A stretch of 64,000 nt of DNA, from assembly GCA_018398805.1 (NCBI GenBank), contig JAGFBZ010000183.1, positions 1-64,000 on the forward strand. Reading direction: 5' to 3'. The position numbers were made by a program, and so were the translations under genes. Within the stretch, counting starts at the first letter, position 1; each line of letters opens with the position of its first letter. This document shows, piece by piece, positions 22,868 to 33,625 of the stretch. The notes below the pieces were generated by a model. That model did no database searches. It was not told the DNA's origin and worked only from the letters and a program-made list of their open reading frames with translations. This stretch comes from Hirundichthys speculiger. Lineage: Eukaryota > Chordata > Actinopteri > Beloniformes > Exocoetidae.

Positions 22868-23152
22868 TCAGGTGGGCTCGCCTCGCAGGTTGGTGGTATT
22901 TCCAGAGTACTTCACGTTTGTGTGACACAGCTTGCAAACCGCCATACCTTTGTCTAAATCTTCACTTTCCTTTTTCTTTTTCAACCCGAACTGCTCCCAC
23001 ACATCTGCTTTTAAGCACGCAGGCTCTGTGTTTATTCTCGCCGCCATCCTCCTGATTGGCTCAGCTCTAGCCAGAAAAGAAAGAAGCTTCTGGATAACCT
23101 GTTGGAAATGCTCTACAGCGACACTAGTGGCTGCACTTTGCAGGAAGAGCAC
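22868..23152 (-). pseudogene. BED zinc-finger N-terminus of a hAT transposase
   Basis: The minus strand reads KADVWEQFGLKKKKES, MAVCKLCHTNVKYSGN and TTNLRGEPT. The pair CKLC with the following VKYSGNTTNLR is the BED finger of hAT transposases. The expected His-containing end of the finger is altered (GEPT instead of a HLxxxH pattern) and the catalytic core is missing. It lies near the right end, pointing inward, as the 5' end of a hAT transposase gene would. Confidence 0.75.
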
Positions 23153-23477
23153 CCGTGCGGGACACGGGGGTTTTGAAGGGAGCTTAGAATATCGATACCC
23201 GCGGCTGAAAAATCGATACTCTCTGGCAAATAAAATATCGATTTATTTCACAGAATCAATAAAATCGCCCAGCCCTAGTAACTAGTAACCTTGGGATCTG
23301 TCTAGACCTAACTTAGCTACTTGATAGAGACGACACCAAACAACCGCTGGCCTTAAATGAAGCAGGATTTGAGGCGAAGAGTCATGGCCTTAATTTATGC
23401 CACAGCATGACACAGCAATTTTTGCACAGTTAGGCCTCAGAATGAACACAGCATGAATTTTTAACATCACAATTAAC

Positions 23478-23543
23478 TAATATAGGACTTCTCAAAACAC
23501 AGTGACAAAGTGCTTCACTGTAGAAATACTGAAGTAATAGCAT
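23478..23543 (+). repeat. 66-bp direct repeat, right copy
   Basis: Partner of 20754-20819. It is too long for a TSD of any known element in this window, so a duplication or recombination event is more likely. Confidence 0.9.
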
Positions 23544-25156
23544 CCATTCATCCATTTCAGTGCTGTTCAGGGTCAGGGTATCCCAGCTGTGGTTGAATGA
23601 AAGGCAGGTACACTGAAAACAATACATGTCATTGTATTGTTTCTCCACTCATTCTGACATTTGGATCTTTGTTCTGCAAGAGAAACGCACACACACATGA
23701 GAAAGTGCACATGGCACTGGCTGAAGCATCTATGAATGCCCTAATATTGGCCACTTGTGAAGATATTCATTCTGCATTCCTCCCTCTTTCAGGCCTTTGC
23801 AAACTCCACTGTGTAAATTGACATATTTTCTTTTCCCTCATTAAAGAATTTCAAAATAATTTGATTTCTGTCAGGAACAAGGGGAAAGGATTGCAGAGGA
23901 GCTACAAGTCTCAACCCAATTAGTGACCTCGTTCACTGAGCTCATCTTGCCTTTTTTCCTCTAGTCTCTTCATCCCACAGTCTATTCACTATGCCACCCC
24001 TCACATCCCTCCTTCCTCTGAAACCTCTGTTTTCTTCTCCACTGGACTTTCTATTCTCCCTCGTCTTTGCGCTCTCCTCTTTCTGTCTTTCTTTCTCTCT
24101 GCACAAATGAGTCCATTTCACCCGGGGGATGAGACCACGTTGGTTAAATCAGATTGGGGTTAGGTTAAATTTGGACTGTGGCGAGAGAGGGAGAGAGAGA
24201 AGCATCAAACAGCTGGATGATGACTGCATGGCCTATTTTACATCAGCAAATTGGCTAACATTGAATTCTCAGGGCATATTCGACTGACAATATAAGTAAT
24301 ATTAGACTAAAACATTCAAGTGAAGCTGCCTCACTCATTACCATGAGCATGCATACATCAAGAGGATGCAGCACTGATTCTTGATTGTGATATAATGAGA
24401 AATAAATTGGAGATAGAATTGTAATTTTCTGCCAGAGCGATTAATATAAACACACTGTTGAAAAAACAAACAAACATGTATTTGTTTTGTTTTGGTTTAT
24501 GTTTCTTAATTTTTCTTCAAAGTACCATTGGTTAGTTTTAGATTAAGACAACGGCACAAACTCAAATTAAATCCTATTTAAGTCAACAAGTACGACATAG
24601 TTGGGAGTATAATAATATTTAAACTTCTCCATTTTTGGTGTTTATTTGGGCTTGTTTCTAGCTATCATAATATGAAGTAGGTAAACAACATAAAGAAAGA
24701 CTTCAGGTGCAGCTGGACATCATTATCGTTAGAGAACTGGAGAGTCATTCAGGACCACAGTGGATACCAGGGGCAACATCTTGACCAGCCTCAAGCCCTT
24801 TTCAGATGTGATCTGTAATTCTAATGGCTTCATCGATGTGTTAAAGGAGAAATATGTCCTGTGAAGCCACGCGTCAATCTAAATGGGTGCGGTGCAAAGT
24901 GAGTCGGTCTACCCTCAGGTTAGAACCGAGAAAACACAAAGTCCCTCCTCCTGTCAGTCTCACAACTCTTCTGGCCAACCGATCACGACTGCAGGTACCT
25001 GGCCATGAAATCTCAAAATGATAAACTACTCACAGCTCCATGGAAACACAAAAACACAATTAAAATCGTCGGACATGATAATCTTATAATGTCATGTTTG
25101 CCCTTTGCCTGATGGTAATTTCACAGTTTGGATCTCATCATTAGCAGAACCTCCAA
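23544..25156. other. Unassigned, no coding signal
   Basis: AT-rich with a CT-rich stretch near 24000-24110. I see no ORF with family motifs, no TIR pair and no LTR. It may be ordinary intergenic or intronic DNA, or old unreadable repeats. Confidence 0.5.
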
Positions 25157-25797
25157 GTGATCAAATTCAAATTCAAATTCAAAAATTCAAACATACTTTA
25201 TTAATCCCCCAAGGGGGAAATTCAAGTTTAAGTACACCAGTTTGGTGTACTAGAGGAGCTGCCGGCGTCCAGCGCTCCTTTTCATGCCAGGTCCCGTGGT
25301 CAGAGGAGGAAACACCGATGAATCAAACCGTCTCCTCGGGGAAGACTGAGCTCCTTCAGTCTGGCGAGCGACGGAGCCAACCATCTCAGAGTCCGGTTCA
25401 TCACGCGGACCGGACCAGGCCGTTGTCGTCTCCCCCCGGGGGTGCTGGGCCCCACCAGGTCACCAGACGGCCCCTGCCAGGTCAGCTGACCCATCCGGCG
25501 TGTAGACTGCTGGACAGATGCAGCAGCTGTTTGCCGGTCACGGCCACGCCGCCGCTGCTATGTCGGGGGCTCCCGTCCCGGCTCCGTGATGCTGCAGCCC
25601 GGATCCAGTGGCAGTGGTTGTCGCGGGTAGCAGTTAAGGGCTACTTAGCTTTCCCGAACCGGCCTCCAGCGACACCGTCCATGTCCGCGGCGGCAGGTCT
25701 CCACCAGCCGCGAGAGGACCGATCCGCCCCCTGCAGACAGTATGTCTGCGACGTCCAGAGTCCAGCGTCGCAGGGATAAGTCCCCCGGAGCAGCAGC
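25157..25797 (-). mobile_element. Internally deleted LINE derivative, copy 2, intact
   Basis: About 640 bp matching 17105-17240 plus 20194-20720. On the minus strand: GC-rich 5' region, then directly the L2-like 3' end (GGGGGATTAATAAAG) and an ATTTG tandem tail at 25157-25190. Minus-strand frames carry a GC-rich open stretch (TWQGPSGDLVGP) also present in copy 1, but without a recognisable domain. No RT or endonuclease. Copies diverge at the 5' end after GGAGCAGCAG. Confidence 0.75.
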
Positions 25798-26353
25798 TAT
25801 AATGACTTTGCTGCCTGAATTTTGACGGTTTTTACAGCCCGCAGTTTTGAGAAAAACCCAACAAATAATACATCAAAACGACTGGCTCGATTGGGATCGG
25901 TGTGCTATGACTTTTGGTGGCGTTCCGTCGAACGGTTTTTGCAAAAACCACGAAAAACTGCGAAAAACCGCGAAATTTGGTCCCATAGGAATGAATGGGA
26001 TTTGACCGAATTCCGGCAAAAAAAGCCCAAAACCCACCCCTCTTTGGACCTGTCTAGCACAGCCATATATTACATCACAGAGACACCATTCGAAGTTTAA
26101 ACGGGTCACAAGACATTGACCTACAACATACTGAAGCCGTGTATTGTTATGATTTACGGTCTTTGAGAATTCGCGATTTATGTTTTATGATTTTTAAAAA
26201 ATGTTCAGAATTCCCTCCTCACAATCAAGTGTTGTTAGCCAGTCACAACTAAGTTTGTCAACATTCGCTGCAATTTTAAATGTTTTCCATTACATTTGTT
26301 ACTTTCGTGTAGCTCTAGAAATCCGTTTCATTATCATTGAAGCAATGCTTCAA
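25798..26353. other. Unassigned, probable old repeat
   Basis: Contains GATTGGGATCGGTGTGCTAT and CCCATAGGAATGAATGGGAT, wording that looks like a dispersed repeat, but I cannot name a family or set borders. No coding domain recognised. Confidence 0.35.
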
Positions 26354-26355
26354 TA

Positions 26356-27121
26356 CAATAGTACCTCTACTTACGAAATTAATTGGTTCTAGAAGTAGTT
26401 TCGTAACCTGAAACTTTTGTAAGTAGAGACGCGTTTTCCAAATGCCCTTATCTGTTCCAAGCCCCCCAAAATTCGAAGATATATTTTTTATAAATTATAA
26501 ATAATACATGAAATGACATAAAAACCTGTAAGAAATACATGTTAGAACTAGAAAAGCACTCAGAGAGCGCAGACCTCCACCAAGCGCAAAAATTACTGAA
26601 AATTTGAAAGTGATCCAGAATCCAGGATTTCTTCCGGATCACACCCAAAATGAAATCAGTTCTTCCTTTTCACATTTCCGACAACTCCTGAAAATGTCAT
26701 CAAAATCCATCCATAACTTTTTGAGTTATCTTGAACACAAACAGACAGACAGACAAACAGACAGATAAACGCCGGCAAAAACATAACCTCCTTGCCGGAG
26801 GTAAAAATTGTTTGTATACCTGGGTTGCTGGGTTACGCTCATACAGACAAGGGCCCTCCTAGCCAATGGGATGCCAGGAAGATGCTAAGCGATAGCCAAT
26901 GGCAGAACAGTTCGGACACACCGCTTTCAAAGCGAGATACAGAGCCGACAGCTATGTTTACGTTCAGTAAACTCTGGGAGCTGCAAGTAGCAGCGCTATT
27001 GTATTTTTGCCTTTCGTATCCTGAAATTTCTTTCGTAACAAGAGGCAATATTTCCACATTGAGGCATTTTGTAACCTGAAAATTTCGTATGTAGAGACAT
27101 TCGTAAGTAGAGGCACCACTG
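26356..27121. mobile_element. TIR element with TA target site
   Basis: Ends are inverted repeats: left CAATAGTACCTCTACTTACG, right (inverted) CAGTGGTGCCTCTACTTACG. Both are flanked by TA (26354-26355 and 27122-27123), as in mariner/Tc1-like MITEs. No transposase. A second repeat with ends ACCTCC is nested inside (26560-26812). Confidence 0.65.
26560..26812. repeat. Nested foldback repeat
   Basis: Left end GCAGACCTCCACCAAGCG and right end CCTCCTTGCCGGAGGTAA form an imperfect inverted repeat. Between them is a (CAGA)n-like stretch near 26745-26768. I regard it as a MITE-like unit; borders are approximate. Confidence 0.5.
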
Positions 27122-27176
27122 TATATTTTAGCATCGGTTTGGTAGATAACGTCTGAGAAAATGAAAGGATGGCTAA

Positions 27177-27229
27177 AAAAAACACATGCTACGTCCAGCC
27201 ATGTTAGCTGGACGTAGCATGTGTTTTTT
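27177..27229. repeat. Perfect 23-bp inverted repeat, 7-nt loop
   Basis: Arms 27177-27199 and 27207-27229 are fully complementary (core CACATGCTACGTCCAGC). The loop is CATGTTA. Could be a template-switch product or the fold of a small RNA precursor. Confidence 0.9.
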
Positions 27230-27631
27230 CACTACCCTGGCAGATCTGACCTGTGCGTGACAAACAAATAAGTAACTTGACTTACATTGCCTGAAAGTCA
27301 CAGTTTATTTTCACAATATCATTTCAAATCAGTACAACAATTCACATTAAATGAGCCGAGTACACAGTAGGATGTGTAAAACATCAGACTGCGTTGCTGA
27401 GGTGGTCATGAGACGTCTGTAGACGTCTGAAAATGGGAGATTATGTTTGGGTTTTGAGTATGTTTGTTCTTTTCTTTGGAGTTCCATGTTTTCTTTCTAA
27501 AACAATCCTTCCTGTTTTAACTTGAACTAGTGGCATTTAAAAAAAAAAACAGATATCCAAATAAATGCAGGATACAAGCTAGTTACACAATTTCCTGTAT
27601 GTAAAAAAATTACCACCTTTTGTCCGAAGAG

Positions 27632-27712
27632 AGCTGGGATAGGCTCCAGCAGATCCCAGTGAGCCTGGATAGGACTAAACGGGGATGGATGGATGGATGG
27701 ATAAAAAAAATA
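27632..27712 (+). repeat. Repeat tail with (GGAT)n
   Basis: GGGATAGGCTCCAGCAGATC followed by a (GGAT)n tract at about 27685-27702. This is the usual 3' tail of an abundant fish non-LTR-type repeat; the body is missing. Confidence 0.55.
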
Positions 27713-28009
27713 CCCAAATGGTTTGCTATTTCCACAAACATTTCTAGTCTACCTCACATACTATATCCCACAATGCAATCTGCCAATTCAGGTGGAGCTG
27801 GGCACAGGGCACAGTGTCATACCACGTGCTAAAAATGACTACAAGTCTACTATCCAAAACACATTACTTCTGTGCAGTACACAGTATGCTGTTTTAAAGT
27901 CTTAATTGCGTATTCTGCGTCGTATTGCCTCCTGCGTTACCTGTAGTTCTCTTAGTGTTGGATGTCCGTCCACAAAAGTAGTTCCAGTAGCTAGTTACCT
28001 TACTATCTA

Positions 28010-28055
28010 CTATAAAGTAGCTGTGAGAACTCATCCTGTCACAGCTACTTTATAG
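28010..28055. repeat. Perfect 17-bp inverted repeat next to a MITE
   Basis: Arms CTATAAAGTAGCTGTGA (28010-28026) and its exact complement (28039-28055), loop of 12 nt. The MITE starts at the very next base, and its TSD CTTTATAG is the end of the right arm. Confidence 0.9.
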
Positions 28056-28879
28056 CAGTGGTTCTGAACTGGTCTGGCTTCAGGACCCACCATCACCCTT
28101 AATGACAAGCCGTGACCCAAATCAAGGAAAATTTCCAACTTCTCAAATTTATTGAATAAAAAGATTGTGCAGTTTGAGTTTATTGGTGAACCAAAATGGC
28201 AAAAACCAAAATGGCTTCAAGTGGGAAATATTCCCTTTGATGCTCAATTAGCTTTTTAGCTTTAAATGAAATCCAAAACACTTCATTTCAGTAACTTCAG
28301 CCTTTTTTAACAGAGTCAACAAGAACAAACATGAAATAAAAAAGTGCAACCACTGAGTAGTAGTTTCAAAAAGAACTCAAATATGTAGCATTTGCTGAGT
28401 ACCCACTTCCTGAATATATAACAATTTCCTATTAAAACTATCTAGTCACTTATTTAAGCATTAATCATAAAACAAACACATTTCAGTAACAGCCATTTTT
28501 AAGACTCAACAGTGCTTTTATGCACAAACATGAAATACAACAGTGCAACCACTGAGCAGTGGTTTCAAAAAGAACTTAAAATATATAGTTTTAGCTGAAT
28601 AACCACTCACTGACCTTTGTCTTCAAGATAAGAAAATCCATATCTCATATATTCTTCGTTGTATCTGTGTTTCACCTGCTCAACATATGGAAACAAATGT
28701 TGCAGGTCTTTTTCTATGGTGTGAACTGGCGGGTGTCAATTCTCATTACAGGACATTATCGCCATCTACTGTTAAGGAGTATAAATGACACGCTTTTTTT
28801 TTTTAGCAAGGCCCACGACCCACTGAAAACGGGTCTGCGGCCCACTTTTGGGTCGCGACCCACCATTTCAGAACCACTG
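28056..28879. mobile_element. hAT MITE, 824 bp
   Basis: Ends CAGTGGTTCTGAA and its inverse; TSD CTTTATAG perfect on both sides (28048-28055 and 28880-28887). GACCCACCAT near the left end and GGGTCGCGACCCACC near the right end extend the inverted ends. No transposase. A block of about 125 bp occurs twice inside (28288-28410 and 28480-28615), sharing GTGCAACCACTGAG. Confidence 0.92.
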
Positions 28880-28908
28880 CTTTATAGTATTCATTACTTT
28901 CCTTGGGT

Positions 28909-29345
28909 CAGTGGTGCGCAAACTGTGGTATGTGTACCACCAGTGGTACGCGAGCGCTCTCTGGTGGTATGCAGGGGAATGTCATGACTTTCCACATTTT
29001 CACTTTAAAAAAAATTGGAAACATACAATGCATTATAAATAATCTTCAAATGAAATGTGTAGCTTGAGATAATTAAAATTGTGTCTTAAAATATTGGTTG
29101 CATATTCAGTTGCAGTGCAGATGTAAGAACTTTTGAGTGTGTTTATTTTCCTCTGTATGAGAGTATGAGTATGTGAGAATTGTTGGACAGAGTTGTAAAT
29201 GTCTGATTCAGTAAGGTTACAATTCAGGTAACAATAAATAACCACAATAAGGAATAAACATCTCTGCATGTTTAAAGCTAATTGAGAAGGCATATATGGC
29301 TATAGTTTAAAATTGGTGATCACGGTGGTACTCAGAGAGCTGAAC
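28909..29345. mobile_element. hAT-like MITE, decayed
   Basis: The left end CAGTGGTGCGCAAACTGTGG resembles hAT ends. The right end near 29325-29345 (CGGTGGTACTCAGAG) is only partly matched and no TSD was found. About half a kilobase, AT-rich, no ORF of note. Confidence 0.5.
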
Positions 29346-30177
29346 AGTTTCTCATGTAGTTATTAAAGGATGTAATTGAATGATGATTTAGGTGTTGTAG
29401 CACTATGGGCGGGGCCCTGGGTAATTTTTTTACATTTTCGTACCGTATAGAACTGTTTCAGTCTTATTTATTAACCTTCTCTATCCTTAATATTATGCAG
29501 TAAATAAAACAAATTAATTGGTTGCATTGGTGCCTCCACTTAGTAGAATGTATAATATTTTTAGAGTTCTACTAAGAATATTATATATGAAAACTTTACC
29601 CCTGTTTTATCTGTCTTTTTTATACATCTCCATCTCCAACATTCACAAGTCACACACTGTAATTTAAAAGGAAATTATGAGTTTAGTTAGTCAAAAGATA
29701 AATCAGAGTTGCTCACAAGGCTGCATTGATTCCAGAAAGGGGAAATTAGAGTGCCCTTTAAAATAAAAGGTGCAGGCCTGAGTCAGGGCTCGTGAGCGTT
29801 GAGGTCTGAAACTTAATGACCGCTTCACTTGTAAACAAGCTAGCTAAATAAATAAATAAATAAATAAAACAAGCACATGCAACAGTTTTTGTACTCACAG
29901 TCAGTTTAGCATGCTCGGCTGTAAATGACGAATGGGAATGCCAACAAGGGAATGATAAAATGATGATGGGAGGATGATGGAGCGATGATGGAAAGATGAT
30001 GGCTGAAACGGGACCCTTCTCTGACCATGACATCTGGAAAACCTGACGCCAGCGGGAATAACTCTGAATCTCTTCTAGTAGCTCACAGGGAAAAATGACC
30101 AAGAGTGCATCCTGGTCCTTCTGCAAGCCTTAACATGACCCATAATCCTTGGGCGAACTCTGCATCCACTACAGTTA
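29346..30177. other. Unassigned; (AAAT)n near 29850
   Basis: Nothing coding. An (AAAT)n-type run lies at 29846-29870 and GATG-rich words at 29957-30003. Confidence 0.5.
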
Positions 30178-30510
30178 AGGTGCATACATACAGGTGCATG
30201 CATACATACAGGTGCATACATGCAGGTGCATACATACAGGTGCATACAGGTGCATACATACAGGTGCATACATGCAGGTGCATACATGCATACAGGTGCA
30301 TACATGCAGGTGCATACATGCAGGTGCATACATACATACAGGTGCATACATGCACATGCAGGTGCATACATACAGGTGCATACATGCAGGTGCATACAGG
30401 TGCATACATGCAGGTGTGCATACATGCAGGTACATACAGGTGCATACATACAGGTGCATACATGCAGGGTGCATACATACAGGTGCATACATACAGGTGC
30501 ATACCACAGC
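30178..30510. repeat. 14-bp minisatellite, about 330 bp
   Basis: Tandem variants of AGGTGCATACATAC and AGGTGCATACATGC, with some shortened units AGGTGCATAC. Unit lengths vary by multiples of 4 or so, giving long accidental open frames on both strands (Cys/Met/Tyr/His-rich). These ORFs are by-products of the repeat, not genes. Confidence 0.95.
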
Positions 30511-31646
30511 CACTACCAGTCCTTACACCACGTGTTAAGCTTCTGAGCCTCCTCTTTACAGTCCGTAAAGAAATCACCCTACGGGGACTCCTGTGATCCC
30601 GCCCCTTCAGCTGTGGTTTGACCAATGTAATGCATATTTGATCTAAAATAGGGTTAGGTAGCACAATGAGCATGCTTTACAAGTGCACTGCAAACAAACT
30701 ATCCAAATTATCAAACGTTCTTCAACAATAAGTGATAATCAATTATGATCCAAACCTTTTAAAAGGAGATGTGAACTTATTTAACTAGCATATGATCTTA
30801 TTTAATCACTGCTATTTATCCAACACATTTTAATAATAAATGCTTTCTTTAGTCTAAAATTGATTTTTTTTTTTTTTAGACATGACTACACCATGTTACT
30901 GTAATTATTTTACAAGTCTACAAGTCCTACTTTTTAAATCAGCTTTAGACACACAAAGTGTTCAACTACAGGCATGTAATGAGATGGAGCAATTTTTTTA
31001 GTGCTTTATAGCACCATTGCTGTTGAAAAATCTGAAAATTTTAGATTTAATACTTTGTTGTCATGTTAAAAATACCTGAAGAGGACAACCTCCCAACAAG
31101 GACTATTTTGGTCAAAACTGGTGAGAAAAGCAATTAATTAATTAGGTGCACCTTGTTACTGTAACTGTGCTCCATTTTCTTTCTTGCAGTTTGTTGTGCT
31201 GTTTTGCCCCACTGGCATCTGATTAAAAACAAACAAACAAACAAAAACTGTTTTACTTACATTACTGCGACTTTTTCTGTCATAAAGTAGCACAACAGAC
31301 TATCACTCCTGAGCCAACATTTCCGTCAAGTGGCGTAAATGCATATTGATGCCTGACAGGTGGGGCGGGGCCTCTAAGGAACTAAATAAAACACAGTAAA
31401 CAACACATCTCTAGGATTTATCTTTAACCCACCCAAAATGCTAAAGTGTTTTACAATCTAAGCTATGTTTATTTTTATTTTTTAAAATTCTGTTTGAATA
31501 AGGCACAACTGGTGAAATGCATACACATCTTAGCAAATAAAATATATTTAAAATAATATATAATGGGATTGTTTCCACGAATGTTGGACAGATACATGGC
31601 CCGTCTGTGAAAAATGTCCCTTACTTAAAAACATGCTAGATCCATT
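30511..31646. other. Unassigned AT-rich sequence
   Basis: No ORF with family motifs, no paired ends. Short poly-T at 30862-30875. Confidence 0.5.
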
Positions 31647-31903
31647 GTTGGCGACAGGCCCGGACTGGCCATCGGGAGAACCGGGAGGTTTCCCGAAGCG
31701 TCGGCCTGTGATTGGCCTGCTGGCCTGCGTCTCTCTCTCTCTCTCTCTCTTTTTTTAAGTCTGCCGGTCAGCCGGCGCCGCGGCTATCTGACTTTTTTTT
31801 TTTTCTAAGTCAGAGAGGCAGGCCTGGCCAATAAGAGGCCACTCAGGCCAGTAGGGTCTGAGGAGGACAAGGCGATTGGTTTGTTTTGATTAACACCCGC
31901 CCC

Positions 31904-33371
31904 CAGAGGCGATTCTTGTCACAAGGCAAACCAGGCAGCTGCTTGGGGCCCCCAGGCCACTAGATGGCGAACAAGAGTTGACACTTCACTATAGTTGCGG
32001 TCGCGATTAAAACAAATTAAGTGCAGTGCTAGTCTCATGACACTAATGGATTGAATGGAAAGGGCTAAAATGTTAAGTTTGATGAAACCTGTTGTTGCGT
32101 ATAGATTAGACTACCACTCAAGCTATGGATGCTAGCCACAGCTATGATACTAGGCGTTTTTTTTTTTTTTTTTTTTTTGAGCTACAAACTGTTTGTATTT
32201 TGTTAAGCTTTGCATGTGCATAAGCCTTTTTTCAGTAACCAGTGCAGATTTAGCACAGTCAAATCCTTTATTGAAACTATGAACAATGAATTGAAACAAT
32301 GAACTGTGAAAGTTAAAGTAAAAACAATCAGATTAAATTTTACAATAATGTGAAAGCATTACATTAATGTAATGCACATGTGACTATTTATCATCTGTGT
32401 CCATTAATATGTATGTCCCTGATGTCTTCATCAAAATAAAATAAATACAAATACAAATCTATTATATCACTTTAATATAATTAACCTCAGGATCATTGCT
32501 GAAGTTTCTCAAACCAGTGTGCAAAGAGAGCAATGATGTGGCACCTTTGCCAGCTGATGACTGTGAGTATAACTTTAGTATTCCACCTACAAAAATTTAA
32601 TGTCAAGGGCTAATGTAGTTTAATTTTTTTTTTGTTGTGTAGTTTGTTTGTTTTTGTTTTTTCTTTATTATTTATTTCAGCATCTACCTCCAGTGGACAG
32701 GCAGCACTTACCTCCAGCAGAATAACAGACAGCCCTGCTGCTGACAGTACAGTCCTGACCAGGATGTACCAATGACACAGGCAGATCAGACACCCCCTTG
32801 TGCCTCTACTGATATCAGTAAGTTCTCTAAAAATTCTCTAAAAATGTTAAAATACACCATGGCCTCTAATGTTCCTTTATGATAACATACAACACTTTTT
32901 GTCATTTCAGTTCAGTCAACATCCACCTTGAGTGAGACTGAAACATCTTTTCTTCATGAAGATGACACGTCACCCTCTACAAAAGGTTTAATCATATCAG
33001 ATGACCCCGCACAGTGGCCAAATTGTCTTAGCAATAGAGAAAAGTGGGATTTAGTCAAAAGAGGACCCATACAAGTTAAAGACATTGTTTTCCCACAAAA
33101 TACAGAGAAGGGTCCACGAAGATTCACTAAAGAAAATTGGTGAAAATGGTGTTTTCAAATTATTTTTGTTTAAATTATTGTTTATTTGTTTATTGTTTAT
33201 TATTTATGCTATTTTTGCTGTCCATTGTACAGTTTTAGGGAAATAAAAATATTTTCTGTTAACTATTTTTTGTTTTAATTTGATTTATTAAAATAATGAC
33301 AAACACTGATTAAAGAGGGACCCCCAGTGAATTTCTGCTTGGGGCCTCAACAGACCCTAGAATCGCCTCTG
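31904..33371 (+). mobile_element. hAT element (inner), nested
   Basis: Ends CAGAGGCGATTCTTG and, inverted, CAGAGGCGATTCTAGG, flanked by a perfect 8-bp duplication CCCGCCCC (31896-31903 and 33372-33379). Subterminal GCTTGGGGCC appears near both ends in inverted orientation. It contains N-terminal coding exons of a hAT protein but no catalytic domain. Confidence 0.93.
32911..33143 (+). pseudogene. hAT transposase N-terminal exon (inner element)
   Basis: Follows an acceptor TTTGTCATTTCAG (ending 32910). The frame reads DDPAQWPNCLSNREKWDLV, RGPIQVKDIVFPQN and GPRRFTKENW, the stretch that precedes the TTF/ZMYM-type zinc finger in a group of hAT transposases. It stops with TGA at 33141-33143, just where the zinc finger should begin. 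Upstream at 32680-32818 an exon-like stretch ends in a GATATCAG/TAAGTT donor. The remainder has been deleted, so no active enzyme is possible. Confidence 0.7.
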
Positions 33372-33493
33372 CCCGCCCCAACAGTCCGCGTGAACCACAC
33401 AGACAGCTGCGGAGGAAGGGGGGTGTGTGACACTGATGCTGCAGTCGCGCTGTGTGTGTAGCAGAGAGGAAGAGTCGAGGCTTTGACTAAACC

Positions 33494-33625
33494 ATGGGCC
33501 CCAAACCGGGTAAAAAAAAAAAAGAAAAGGCGGTGCCGAGAGGGAGAGACAGAAAAAAAGAAAGCCGTAAATTGTCAAGTTTATTCAGGCCCCCCCCCCC
33601 CCCCCCAGCCAAGATACCTCTGCAA
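33494..33625 (+). pseudogene. hAT transposase first exon (outer element)
   Basis: Starts with ATG at 33494 (MGPKPGKKKKEKAVPRGRD): a Lys-rich start, then Leu-Phe and a proline run encoded by the C-run at 33586-33607, ending at a GTAAGT donor (33626). A second exon-like piece begins after CTATTCAAAG at 33891 and ends with a stop at 34033 (GDDISPAGTSGEASAEQL). The basic, proline-interrupted start is usual for ZMYM-type hAT proteins. No catalytic part follows. Confidence 0.6.

Larger units (their letters stand above)
22193..23277. mobile_element. hAT element with unlike ends, MADF and BED pieces
   Basis: Flanked by a perfect 8-bp duplication GTAACTAG (22185-22192 and 23278-23285). Both ends start TAGGGCTG, but then differ: left TAGGGCTGTAGCAATACAC, right (inverted) TAGGGCTGGGCGATTTTATT. 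1085 bp. It holds an exon-like MADF segment on plus and a BED zinc-finger segment on minus, and no transposase core. It lies inside the LTR of the surrounding element, so it is the younger insertion. Confidence 0.88.
20820..23471 (-). mobile_element. LTR element fragment: 5' LTR and leader
   Basis: On the minus strand an LTR (23471 to 21939, about 440 bp without the hAT insert) starts TGTGATGTTAAAA and ends TTAGTTTACA. One base after it, TGGCGTCCCTGGG (21926-21937 on plus as its complement) fits a tRNA primer-binding site. The leader continues left to 20820 and holds no ORF that I trust. A solo LTR lies in the leader and a hAT in the LTR. Gag and pol are missing, so gypsy or retrovirus origin cannot be settled. 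Confidence 0.65.

Noticed and set aside
30075..30673. Long ORFs on both strands over 30-30.7 kb
   Set aside because: They are translations of the 14-bp minisatellite with no stop in the unit; amino-acid content is just the repeat.
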